Below, piece by piece: positions 45,326-56,442 of a stretch of DNA of 64,000 bases (position 1 is its first letter; every line of letters starts with the position of its first letter). Source of the stretch: Gnetum montanum. Its lineage: Eukaryota > Streptophyta > Gnetopsida > Gnetales > Gnetaceae. The DNA is taken from contig MNCI01003864.1 of the NCBI GenBank assembly GCA_015680685.1, positions 30,687 through 94,686 of the forward strand, written 5' to 3'. The notes below the pieces were generated by a model. That model did no database searches. It was not told the origin of the DNA and saw nothing but the letters and a program-made list of their open reading frames with translations. The position numbers and the translations under genes were made by a program.

Positions 45326-46151
45326 GGTCTTGCTGAAACTTGCCTTGATCATGGTTGAACTCGTAAGGATCCTATGTTGCATGAGTGATCCCATGCTGAA
45401 TGTCCCTGCACCACATGCACGTGTGGGACACCAAGTGATTTGGTTTTGGGAGGGTACATATAAATTCTTAGAATTCCTACTTCACCACTTCAGCATGATC
45501 ATATGGTCACACTTGTCCATTGAAGCAACAGATGTTATAGTCGAGATGTTGTTGCCTAGGGAAAACTAGGGCATCTTGAAGTACATGTTAGATGAACCTG
45601 TTGAGGGTGAAGGGGTAGGGAGCTTTAGCCAACATCCAAGAGGACTTAGGCTATTATTTTGGATTTAGGAGATGCCCGAGTTCTAGTGTTATCATAAATA
45701 TAACATTGTATTTCTTGACTGCCCTATGCACACTATCTTCCAGAACCCACCTGGGATGGTTTACTGTGTTGGAGGGTGAGCCTGATTGTGATTTTCTTTG
45801 ATTTGATTTGATTATGATTTTTTTATTTTTTCCTATTATCGCATGACTTGGAATGCTTACTACTTTTTTCCTATTACCAAATTTTTTATTGATGAAGATG
45901 GCCTTCACGACAAAGAAGGGATCTTAGCCTTTGTTCAAATATCCCTCCAAGAGTTCTCATATGCTAAGAACATGCATGCCAGCATCATAGGGTAAATTGG
46001 AGCAGATATGGTGGAATACCTTTGCAGGTATTTGAAGTCTTATGGGACATGCTGGGATATTGGCTGGTTAGACATTGAGTGGATCTCTCGAATACTGTGC
46101 ATGGAGGAGGTTTCAATCCCACTATTGCCATTTTCCACACTATTTGTGCCA
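45326..46151 (+). pseudogene. FCP1/NIF-like HAD phosphatase segment of the antisense gene
   Basis: The plus strand reads HARVGHQVIWFWEGTYKFLE, then IIWSHLSIEATDVIVEMLL, and, after a gap, YNIVFLDCPMHTIFQNPPG. This order and spacing follow the FCP1-homology (NIF) domain of RNA polymerase II CTD phosphatases: a WSS-type motif after an F..F helix, then a LLDDSPxK..NPP-type motif. The DxDGT nucleophile motif that should precede it is not readable (the frame gives LIMVEL), so no activity is expected. The second acidic motif has one Asp left. After a putative intron (45776-45897) comes KEGILAFVQISLQEF. The family assignment is from motif layout only. Confidence 0.5.
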
Positions 46152-46241
46152 TGTAAGTTATGTCATCTTTTACTTTTATGCCCTTTTAATTTTATATTTT
46201 CATTATGTTCTTGATTTTGTTCTTGTTTATTACAATTGTAG

Positions 46242-46870
46242 CTAAGTCCTAGGAGGTTATGGTGGCTAGTTTAGGATGCATTGAGGCCACCCTCCTCTTC
46301 AAGTATGGTGAGGTTGATGATTCATAGCATTGGTTGAGCCACAAGGCCCCAGCAAGGGTAACTCAAAACCTTTAGTGGACTGGGCTCATGTACCTTTTCT
46401 TTGCCATGAACCCAAGCATCCCTATGGCTGAGATGATTGCCCTAGTTGACTCATTCTCCGAGAGTGCCAATCATTTTCACACGTGAGTTCATAATGTGCG
46501 AGTGGTCTTTGAGATCACAAATGATCTCTTCTTAGATCTCTTTGGTGTCCCCTCTATAGTTCTATCAGGTGGTGAAAAGACCAGCAATGACCTAAACCAC
46601 ATAGAGGGCATTGAAGAGTGGTTGGGCACTCAGAAGGACCACAAAGGGATACCCATGAAGCAAGTGAAATTGCTTATGGCCCAACACCTCTATTCTGTCT
46701 TCTAGGCTCATGCATTTCCTAAGTTGCTTTCTCAAGGAAAGGTCCTTGGGGTGGAGTAGGCTTGGGTTATGAGAGATGTGATAGAGGAAGGGACACAATA
46801 TAATTAGGCTAGATATCTTGTTGATGGCTTGCAAGCTAAAATGATCAAACTTTGCAGCGGCTTTGAGGCA
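46242..46870 (+). pseudogene. Middle exon of the antisense gene, unknown domain
   Basis: Preceded by a TTACAATTGTAG acceptor. It reads LGCIEATLLFKYGEVDD, MYLFFAMNPSIPMAEM, VRVVFEITNDLFLDLFGVP and MKQVKLLMAQHLYSVF, with five stops, mostly TAG. I recognise no family. The reading ends near 46870, where unrelated sequence begins. Confidence 0.45.
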
Positions 46871-48640
46871 CGTTCTTGTTGGTGACTGTTTGGGACGCAA
46901 CTGCCAACGAGTGTCCTCGAACAAGATTTAGGTAATTGCTGGTCCCTGGCAACACCAAGGCCTAGATACCTCCAAATAGAATCAGTAGTTAATGTGAGTA
47001 TGTGTGTGTGCTGTTGTGGTGTGTGGTTGTGAAAAATGAAACGATTGCGTTGTGTGTAAACTACAAATGACTTATCTTAAATAGATTTAGCCAACTTTGC
47101 CAAGTACTATGAGTTTTTGAGAGTTCCTATTTTGTTTAATTACCTATTCTACGTGGTCCTTATAATACCTACTTGTAACAAATAAAATTTTGCAAAAACA
47201 TTTGAGAACAACTCCATGAATCTACTTCTAATTTTCCCTAGAGAAAGTTCCACAAGAAAACTAAAAATAGAGCAAGATTAAATGGAAATAGATAGAAAAG
47301 AAAGTAGATTTGTGTTAAGACCTCAAATTTTTAAACAAGGTAAAATGATACGAGTAGACAATTCACAATAAAGCTATCCCAAATTCAATAACTACGAATT
47401 GTTCAAACTTCCAAGGCTCAAATAAGCAATTTTTTCAAGACAATCCTATTATGCTACCAAAAATTGCTGCGTAAAATATCACGTATGAGACTCCATTTTG
47501 GCTAAATAATGGATGTCAATAATTGCATTCAGCAGAACCTTCAAAAGACTTGACAATTTCTGATTGAAATACCACGGAGATTCACTTTAAATATAAAAGA
47601 AGCTATTCTGGTCTCATCAAAATACCAAAGATTTTCTGAACCCTCTTGACTATTGAATCGTTCAACTGCTTGACTACAAGTAGAGGCTCTCTTACAACAA
47701 TCTCAATAGTGGTTCTTATACATTACACAATAATCAAATTCACTACTAAAATGCTCTTAAGGCTTTCAAACACAAGTGCTTCTATGGTAGAATTTTAATA
47801 GAAATTTCTATCGTGCAATAAGAACAATAAGAGCAATCTAAAAATCCCAAAATTACTTGCCAAGCATGATACTATGTAAACCACTAGCTAAACAATTTAA
47901 ACAAAATAAAAGACAATAAGCATAACTCACAGGACTATGAAAAAGAGGTTGAAATCTTTTCTTTAGCAAGTCATCTTACAAGCAATCTTTCACAATTTCT
48001 TATTTACAATGCTCTTCCCAAGACCCAAAGTGTGTCTCCAAGTGAGAGCTAGTAGTCTCCTCCAAGTGTGTGATCCCAAAAGTCCCAAGTGTGTGATCCA
48101 AAGTGTTTGATATTTTCTTCTTACCCATAAAGCCTTTTTATAGGGTTCAAAAGGTAGTTACATATTTNTTTAGGATCTTATTTTAATTCTTTTATTTAAT
48201 TTCTCTATGTTATAGTTTTGGATCTTAAAATAATCGATAACAACACTTGCCATTGTGAAACCCAAGGTATCATTGATGTGGAGCTTTCGACGGTTCTATC
48301 CTCTATTTCTCTATCCCTTCTTCCTTGAATTTCCTACATTATTTTAAATAGAAAAACAAGTGGTTGTAGCTGCATTTGACATTTGGAACAATGCCGTCTC
48401 CATTTTTTTCTAACAGCACCATCGAAACAGCAGGCGTCGGTAGTGGTATCAGCTCTGGTTTGTTTTAACCGAAGGAGGTAACGTGTTGATGTTACCTTCA
48501 TCTTGGTGGACAAACATTCAACACAATTCCAGCATCCACTAGAAAGGTAACTGTTAATGGTGCAGGTCTCCCTGGTTAAGCGTATAACCAGTAACGGTGC
48601 CACTGGATGCAGACGCGTTTCTTTCATGATTCCATCGAGT
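46871..48640 (-). mobile_element. Possible LTR-retrotransposon remnant nested in the antisense gene
   Basis: On the minus strand a TATA box (CCTATAAAAAG) lies at 48144-48134. A PBS-like TTGGTGTTGCCAGGGACC lies at 46958-46941; it resembles the tRNA-Asp type with a short deletion. The 1.2 kb between would be R-U5. No TG..CA termini or target duplication could be fixed, and the base just before the PBS does not read CA, so this is tentative. A single N is at 48168. Confidence 0.3.
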
Positions 48641-49310
48641 ACAGTCTACCACTGAATCAAGTTCCGCTTTGGCTTGTTCCATTGACGTGGGGCTTCAGAG
48701 AGACTCTGTGAGTCCACATTTCATATGAGTTGCAAAGCTTTCAGTTCTGTTGTGTTGTACCTTTCATAACCACATTGCTGCTAGCTTCCTTATCCTCTGC
48801 TCACGCATTGTGGAGCAAGGCCTTGGCCCTGGCTCGCACACGCGTGCTCAGCACCACAGAAACGATTGATCAAAACACAGGCATAGCTGCTGCTGCTGCT
48901 GCAGGAGATCCCTCTTCTGGTGCATAGGAAGATAAGTAATGCCTACGATGACAAAGGATTTCATTAGGATCGAACTTGTGCATCTGTCTCCGGTGTTGCT
49001 TCAGACTCCTCCCACTCTGGCAACGTTAGTATACCTCCTTTGCTAGATAAATCCAAATGCAATTTGATGGGAAGGAGAAAGAAAGGTCATTCTTCCAGAC
49101 TATTTTCCCGCCGATTGCAGCAGGAGACGCTTGGGCTGTGTTTAGGTAAGCACAGCATCCTGTTTGTTACCAAACCCCAAAATGAAGACGAAACAGAACA
49201 AAACGAAGTCTACAGCTTTACCCAGGGAGACGCGTCATGTTCCTTTGCCTACTTCTTTGTCATTTCTAGGCTAAAAAGCCATAAATTAAATTAAATATGG
49301 GAGAAAATTT
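48640..49310 (+). pseudogene. GC-richer gene-like fragment with signal-peptide-like start, unknown
   Basis: Base composition is clearly less AT-rich than the surroundings. An ATG at 48730 opens 65 codons starting with a hydrophobic leader (VVPFITTLLLASLSSAHA) that looks like a signal peptide. After a stop at 48925 another frame reads SGVASDSSHSGNVSIPP and GRRKKGHSSRLFSRRLQQE, up to a good donor (TTTAG before GTAAGC) near 49145. It may be a fragment of a host gene carried with the nested sequence. I do not recognise the family. Confidence 0.35.
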
Positions 49311-49878
49311 GATAGATGAGACGACCATGATTCAATTGATTTGTTCTCTGTCCTCAAAGTCAATTCATGCGGGGCACAATCTTGGTTGCAACTATTTCAT
49401 TTTCTTTTTTTAACACTTTGCCAATGCGTACAGTGGCTGTGAACCACTGCTTGCTGCATAAACGTCCGCTGGAGTCCTATAATGGTGACTCAAGATAAGG
49501 TTAATTTTAATTTCTTATTGTTATATTTATGAATGGGATTGTCGGATCTTTTTAACCAATAAAGCTTTCCAATCTTTCCCTCACATAGGTGCATGATAAA
49601 TTTTCCTTCACAGTTGGTTCTTTGGTATTATCTGAAAGTTGAAACACTTCTGTAGCCTTTTGTTATTGTCTTCTTTTGCTATAGGTTTACCCATGAATTT
49701 CCAAATGAAGCCTTCGGCATTATGCATATCAATAAGACACAACCATCATATTTTTCATTTGAATATTTGCTTTGTCTTGTATCATTCATATTTTTATCAC
49801 TTTTGCTATTCCATGAAATGGCCAAATGTGCCAACAGTTCCCATGTTCATTTTTCCTTTTCGTGGCGTGCCTACATAG
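49311..49878. other. No gene recognised; possible intron
   Basis: T-rich sequence ending in a CTACATAG acceptor before the exon at 49879. It could be the remainder of an intron of the antisense gene. Confidence 0.35.
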
Positions 49879-51885
49879 GTTTGCTAAATTCTTGATGGTT
49901 CGCAAGAATGAGCTATGGATGGTGCAAGATCACACCCAGATATCCAAGCCTTGGATCTACCATTTATTCCACACGACACAATCACAGGATCCCCTAGAGG
50001 CTATTGGTGAGTCTTTTTCAGTAACCACCAAGGGCCATGTGGGGCCATCCTACTATGTGTGTGATAGTGCTGTTGAGGCTCTTCCCACCAACACAGGTAA
50101 CGTAGCAAGGGGGGCACAACTCATCACTGAGATGGTGGGATCAATGATGCAAATCAAGAAGCCTCACTTTGCGGAGCAGCCCATGCACAAAATTGAAGAA
50201 AGGGGCAAGAAGCTTCGCATTAGACTCAACAACACATGATTAGAGTTTTTCAATAAGTATACATTATTTAGCATCTTTTTCTTTTTCTTTTTTTTTTGTT
50301 TATAATTATTATTTTTTCGTTGAATGCTCTAACTTAGATTTGTGTAACATAGGCAAGAAGGCCCTTACTGCAGAAGAGAAGCTTGTAGAGGAGGACTTCC
50401 TTCAGCCTGAGGGACACATGGGAGAAAAAGACATCATCAAGGTCTTGAGGCAACTCAAAGAGGAGGGGCTGCAATTTGACGACAGTGAGTTTAACCATTT
50501 GTTTGAAGGCATGCAGATGGACGATCCCCCTATTCTCACCCCTGAGGGTTTGCTGGGTAGGAGCTTTGCACCACCATTTTCATTATGCTCTTCCTCTCCC
50601 TCTTCTTTCTTACATCATCTTTGTATTTTGCATCGTTTATATATTCTAATGTTTTGTTTTGACAATTCTAACATGCTTTATCTTGTAGCGGGTAATGCTT
50701 CTACTTAATGTCTTGAATCTACATCCACTTTCCGCTCACAACCGTGGGCAGAGATTCCAAACAAGTTTGCCCTGATGGATGACATAGTGGATGACATGAT
50801 TAACCATCTAAAATAGATGGATCCTAAGATAGGTATGTTTGCATTATTTTTCTTATTGTTTCTTTTTTTTTGATTTACGACTAATGTTTTCCCTTTTTTG
50901 ATGCAACAGGCTCATGACTCAAGTGGGACCTGCAAAGAGTGATCCAAGTTGATGTTGTACCTAAGTTCCTTGTTAATGTAGAGAAGGTGCCTCATTGTAT
51001 ATATGATGAGGAAAGAAAGTGCACACTACACTGGGCATGATCATTGTGGGAGTGTAGGCACGTGAACAAGGAACTCTAAAAACAAGTACAAGAGATCCAA
51101 AAGTAGAAGGCAAACCAGGTAGCTCAACTAGAGGACTTTCAGTCATAGTATGATTTTTTGGTAGCCTATGATAAATTAGATGGTAGCTGGCATAAGGCTG
51201 TCATTAACTACACCAGGTATTGGTTGGATGTCAAGGGAAAAAATGAGGCTACTCGCGAGATGATTAAGTAGCACTTGTAGATGGACCTCTTGGCTTGGAA
51301 GAACCAAGACTGGAAGGACTACAGTGCCAAAGTGTATGAGTGGGGACAAACCCAAAAGAACCATAAGTACCATTACAAAATGAAATGCATAGCCTATCTT
51401 AAGAAGTACAAAGATGTGTCTATGGAGTGTCGATGCTATGACATATTCCTTAACGCCATCGGTGCAATGTAGGCTTGCAATAGGTTTGCGAAGCACCTGC
51501 TGGTTAGTGAAAATGTGGCAGATTGCTGTTTCTTTTGGAGAGGCTACATCTACCACATTTTCTTCAAGGCCGCCCATATGAATAGCCATGGAGAAAGAGA
51601 AGACCCTCATAGGCATTGATTTGAGAGAGGAGGATTGGACACACATGTTAGAGGAGGAGATCCTTTGATGCCTAGAGGCTGGCCTCAACAGGATGCCCCT
51701 AGACATGGATGCAGGTCCATCTTAGGATGGTTAAATTTACTTTATTACTATTTATTTGATAATAATTTCACATGTTATCCTCTTTATTGATTGGTTTATC
51801 GTTCTATTTTTTTTTTGTGCAGGATCCCAGTAAAGGCATAGGACCTAGCGAAGTAGTAGATAAAGATGGAGGGGAAGAGCCTTAG
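49879..51885 (+). pseudogene. 3' half of the antisense gene, coiled-coil-like, unknown
   Basis: Five putative exons. Readable parts are KPWIYHLFHTTQSQDPLEAI and MQIKKPHFAEQPMHKIEER in the first; ALTAEEKLVEEDFLQPEG in the second; a long fourth exon with VNYTRYWLDV-like and KNEATREMIK segments and a charged, helix-prone stretch (KNQDWKDYSAKVYEWGQTQK); and a 20-codon acidic last exon (DPSKGIGPSEVVDKDGGEEP). Stops, mainly TAG, are present in the third and fourth exons. The polypeptide is hydrophilic, with no membrane segment. I recognise no family. Confidence 0.5.
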
Positions 51886-52080
51886 CTTTCCATCATTTAA
51901 ACATTTGAAATGTAGCCCTAGTGTTAGGAAATTTTGTATCTTTTGATATGGATGTAATATTGGACTATGTGTTTTGTTTATGATTTAATGAAAAGTGCAA
52001 TATTTATTTATCTTTGGTGATATCATTTTCACTTAGTTTTCAATTGATTTCACTTTGTTTTTTTTTTATATAATTGGACC

Positions 52081-52155
52081 TCTTGTGGACCCCATGCAAT
52101 AGTTTAAGGTCATTTTGGGTCATAGCTAGTTTAAGGCCATTTTGGGCCATGCTTC
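52081..52155. repeat. Two copies of the TAGTTTAAGGTC minisatellite word
   Basis: ATAGTTTAAGGTCATTTTGG and CTAGTTTAAGGCCATTTTGG lie side by side, between the 3' end of the antisense gene and the end of gag-PR. They match the word of the 39925-40205 array and 43857-43881. Confidence 0.65.
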
Positions 52156-52301
52156 TTCTCCTTTTTGTTTGTTTCTTTATTTTTTTTGTCGTTAAACAAA
52201 AGTATAACTAATGCAAGAAGCAAACATAATGCAAACTAAAACTATACAGACAAAAAAGGGCTAAAGACAAGTTAAATGGGAAAGCAAGTTAGGGACATGC
52301 T

Positions 52302-54885
52302 CTAATCGTGCAAATGTTTCCTAACCTGATGTAGGTTAGGGAGTGCGTAAGGCCTAGAAGGCGTAAGGTGGTAGTCCCTTAGGCTGTCATCTACCATTGA
52401 AAAAGGAAATTCCACCCATAGAGCTTCCTCATGAAGATCACTTGTTTTGCTTGGTTCATTAGCCAAACAACATTGACTTTCATTGTAAACAAGTGGTGTG
52501 TCTTTGGAAATATCTACCTTCGACCCTTGCTTAGTGCTTACATTGTTAATGGTTTGAGGGGCTACATTATCATTAGAGATCACCACTTCTCCACCCTTGT
52601 AAGGTAAGTGGATCTCTTGGTAGATTGATGAAGAGATAGCCGTTAGTTGGGCTAACCAAGATCTCCCTAGGATTAGGTTGAATCTGGACATCTTTTCAAC
52701 CACGATGAACTCTACATTAGTGGGGAATTACTCCCCTACCACAAAATCAGTTGTAACTATTCCCTTGAAAACCACACATACTCCATTGAAGGACTTTAAG
52801 TAGGTCATTGTTGTTGGCTTGATTTTATCCACTAGGCCAAGCTTATCGACAATGAGAAATAGGATAACATTGGTTGCTACCCCATCATCGACATGCACCT
52901 TGCAAATTTTGTATTGACCCACGAAAATCATTATGAACATGGGTGCTGTGGTTACCTGGTCCTTTTCAGGGTTAGCTTTAATTACTTCATCATAAAAGGT
53001 CAAGAGTGTTGAACTTGGTTCTTCAGTTGCAGGTAGAAGCATTACAGCATGGATAGCTTTTTCCTCTGTTGGCATGTCATCCTTAACAAAAATGGATGCC
53101 AACATGCAAACCAATGCTTCACGATGGGTGGGGGAGGTCATAATTAGATTGTATAGGCTCAAAGTTGTATTTTTTTGTTTTAGAGCTTGCTTGACCTATG
53201 CAAGTGCATCTAGAAAATCTTTTCCATTGTCAAGTTGTTTGGTGGTTTTTATCTCCTCCATGCGTCCTAAGAGACAAATTTCCCAAGAAAGAGGAGACTT
53301 AGCTTTTGGTTGAATAGTGGGCTTTTGAGCTTTAGCAATTGCTTGTTGCATGTGCTTGTTGATGTTGGTGACATTGGATGATGGGGCCATGGGAACTGCT
53401 AACAAGGGGGTAGGTTTAGGGGGACCTAGTTCAGTGTGTTTCCTAGCCACCTTATCGGCTAGACGCTCATCACATCTCTTTGGGTAAGCAAGTTGCGATG
53501 CAATCCCCTTCATTGAACCCTGGGTAGATGAGGGGTCTACATGTTTTGGCACCATTATGAAAAAAGGTTTCTGGGTCATTACCACCTCGTGTTGTGGGGC
53601 CCTAACCACAAAGGGTGTCATGGGCACTTGAGGTGGTGCTTTAATGATGAAGGGGGCCTGTGGCCTAGTTGATGTTGAAGCTTCAACGTCATTGGAATGC
53701 ACACGGATCACAAATGGTTCATGTGTTGGCTCTATGTCATCATCAACACTGATAGCATTAATGATATACCCTGCACCACTAGCATTTAATGGATCCTTAT
53801 AGATGTTCATGAACTAGTTCTTCAGCCAGACATGATTACTTTCATTACGGACTAGCTTGCCTTGATCGATCATGCATTGAATGTCATCTTTCAATGCTAA
53901 GTAGTAACTCATGTCATGGCCGTGCAATTGATGGTAGTTGTAGAATCAGTGTAGTCTAAAATTCTTGGGCACTAGAAGCTCATTGGGCATAACTGCAGAG
54001 GGGTCTCGAAGGACCTCGTAGTACCTTTCGTGACATTTGCAAGCATCCTCTAACATTTGCTTATGTTGAATGTGCCTGTCACTAAGCAATTGATCCAAAA
54101 ACTTTGATGACTTGATTTGCAAAGGGATATATTTTGAGCGATCCTTGTGCTCAAAGTTTGGCCTTAGGGGAGCTTGCCTCATGGCTGCTAACGATGTAGG
54201 TAGGTTGGTTCCCACGTTGCTAGAACTTGATGTTTTGTTGGTATTGGCTAAGGCCTTAGATGCTTTAACTACCAACTTGTTATTGTTGGGCTTGGTCTCA
54301 TTAGCCACAGTGGCCATAGTGGTTGTCATGGCTTTCCCCTTCTCCTTGTCTTTCTTTGCATGCACATTCTTGTAGGCTATGTAAGCTAGGTCCTTACTAG
54401 CCTCCACTGCATCCTATATGCTCTTTATTTGAGCAAAGGCTTAGCTAAGGGAATGTAGGGCTACATAGTATGGCTTTGATTTAATGAAATCATTTATTGT
54501 GCCTTTAAAAATGACCAGCATGTGGGTTTCAGTGATTGGCTCATGAATCTCATTCAGGGAGGTGCTCTAATGCTGTATAAATTTTTGCACTAGTTCTAGC
54601 GCTTCTTGCCTAACATTCATGAGCTAGTCTAGCATGGCTTCCAGCTTCAAGTTATACTTGAAGCAAGTTACAAATTGGTTTAGCAACTCCTCCAAAGTTG
54701 AAATGTAAGCTCAAGAAAGCATGCAATATCAATCTAAAGCTTTTCCAATCAGAGACATGGTGAAGACATGGATAATTGTGTGTGGCCACGCCTACAGTAA
54801 TAAGGACTTGAAATAAAAAGTGACTAAATGAGAATTTGGGTCACCCTCATCATTTTATTTCATGAACTAGCCTAGGAGGCAGCAT
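52302..54885 (-). pseudogene. Tat gag core and protease, one frame broken by stop codons (element 5)
   Basis: From about 54885 to 52302 the minus strand keeps one reading frame, with stops but no frameshift in the part checked (54407-52302). Order: gag core (PNSHLVTFYFKSLLL, YISTLEELLNQFVTCFKYNL, about 54850-54620); a Lys/Asn-rich linker; the LHGHDMSYYLALKDDIQCMI motif near 53930-53870, typical of Tat gag; a Pro-rich part; then PR with KVHVDDGVATNVIL at the active site (about 52890) and ILGRSWLAQLTAISSSIY near 52670-52620. The active-site triplet reads DDG. Three of the four stops between 53946 and 52704 (TAG, TAG, TAA) can come from CAG or CAA by C-to-T. A related block is at 17465-18900. 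Confidence 0.8.
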
Positions 54886-55821
54886 TCAGAGAGGAACGAC
54901 AAGGCTAATGGGATCATCCTGATAGAAGTCCATTACATGGACTATCTCTGAGTTGTCTGCTTTAAGATACCTAACCTCCTCAGTGAGAGTTTGGATAAGC
55001 TGAAATGCTTGGTCTAGACCCAGAGATGTTGCAAGTGGGTACATCGATTGTGCCATTGGTGGGACCATTGGAGCAGCCCACACTCTTGTAGTAGGTTGTG
55101 CCACCATATGTGGGGCTTGGTACATTTGCTACTACATGTATTACAACACATGGGATAATTGAATGGTAGGTAAAGATGTTGTTTCCTACCACATAGTTGA
55201 GATTGGAGTTATTATTGGTGGTGGGGCTGATACGATTGGAATGACAGAAATGTGACTCATTTGTGGTTGCGATATGGGCATGGTGTGCACATATGGAAGT
55301 GTTGGTGCCACAAATTCTAGCTACTAAGTTTGAACATATTGCAAAGAAATAACAAAGGGAAAAGGGGCAGAAGCAACCGTAGTCTGTTGCATAGACAGGA
55401 CCAGGTGGCTAGCTACCAACAATGGAGCTTTAAGCAATGGAAGCATCACAGCTACCTCAAAGAAGGTAGAAGACTACGCCTAGTGCAGATGGAACACAAA
55501 GGTAGACTATGAGGCTGAGATGTAGAATGGGGCACCACCATCGGAATGGGACTTAAACTCCTCCTACCCATCTTGTAGGGGTTCATCATAGTTAGATGTT
55601 GAATCCTACTCTCTTAGCCCACTCATCTTGATGTGTTGGTCCAAAATCCATTTAAAAGATTTAGTGAGCGATATGACCATGCCAGGGATAGGAAGGAACT
55701 CCCTTCCATTTCGGTGAATAATTTCAAAACCACATTTTTCTTCCATTTCCTGGTGCTCCAATGGTAGGCCTACTTGTATCTTTATGTACAAGAAGTTATA
55801 TTGTTCATCAACAAGTACCAT
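54886..55821 (-). pseudogene. N-terminal part of Tat gag and leader (element 5)
   Basis: Open pieces 55821-55606 (FEIIHRNGREFLPIPG) and 55125-54886 (SLGLDQAFQLIQTLTEEVRY, a likely amphipathic helix) lie upstream of the gag core but in another frame. Between them (55192-55590) are stops and Thr/Gln/Met-rich segments. Confidence 0.5.
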
Positions 55822-56414
55822 GTGTTCGAGGGATTAGTGCCGTAGTCTAAGAGACTGCTGTTGTGGCTGCATCGGGCTAAGTGGTTGTTGACTTCTACCA
55901 CGTGTTGCATGGGGTGGGCTAACTTCAAGTTCAAGAAGAAACTGAAGTCTTAATGGGATTCATCTTTGTTGTGTAAGAAAAGATGTGAGAAAAAGAGATG
56001 TTTGCCAAAAATGTTTAAATATAGGAAATTCTAAGATGAAACAACTAAGTGTAAAAACTAAATAGAAGATAGCCCAAAAATGGCTAAGTTTGGAAACACT
56101 AAAAAAATGGTTATCTCTGTTGTCACACTTGTCATGCTCTAAGGGGCTGTCATGCTCACAAGGTGTCACACTATACAGAACACTTAGAACTTGACACAGT
56201 AAATAGTTTGGGTTTTTTTATCCTACGAGGTTCCAAGGGAACTATCAACTAGGACCAATCTGCATCAACCAAAATGTAGATAACTCTTGCGCTAGCCTAT
56301 GATCTAGTTTCTACCATGGCAGGTCCACATGGGTGTTATTTCTATGCTAGCTTGCTACTAGTAATGGGGGTAGAGAAAGCATGTGGGACTACCCATGGCA
56401 CATAGAAGGAATAG

Positions 56415-56432
56415 GAGGCCCTCTTAGCACCA
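56415..56432 (-). promoter_or_regulatory. Primer binding site of element 5
   Basis: The minus strand reads TGGTGCTAAGAGGGCCTC ten bases after the LTR end. Position and TGGYGC start fit a PBS; I do not assign the tRNA. Confidence 0.5.
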
Positions 56433-56442
56433 AAAACTATGA

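Larger units (their letters stand above)
45326..51885 (+). pseudogene. Intron-containing gene captured antisense inside element 5
   Basis: Plus-strand coding segments with plausible splice sites run from a CATTACAG acceptor at 45325 to a TAG at 51883-51885. They end just before the 3' end of the minus-strand gag-PR. Putative exons are 45326-45775 (HAD-like), 45898-46151, 46242 to about 46870, then after an inserted block 49879-50256, 50353-50556, 50689-50832, 50910-51729 and 51823-51885. Introns are T-rich with GT..AG ends; the best are 50833-50909 (GTATGTTTG to GCAACAG) and 51730-51822 (GTTAAATTT to TGTGCAG). A presumed 3' UTR with ATGTAATATTGG follows. Stops in several exons show it is dead. 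Because the gene is antisense to the element, its introns would survive the element's RNA stage. Antisense extra ORFs are known from Tat-lineage elements; I do not recognise most of this product. Confidence 0.55.
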
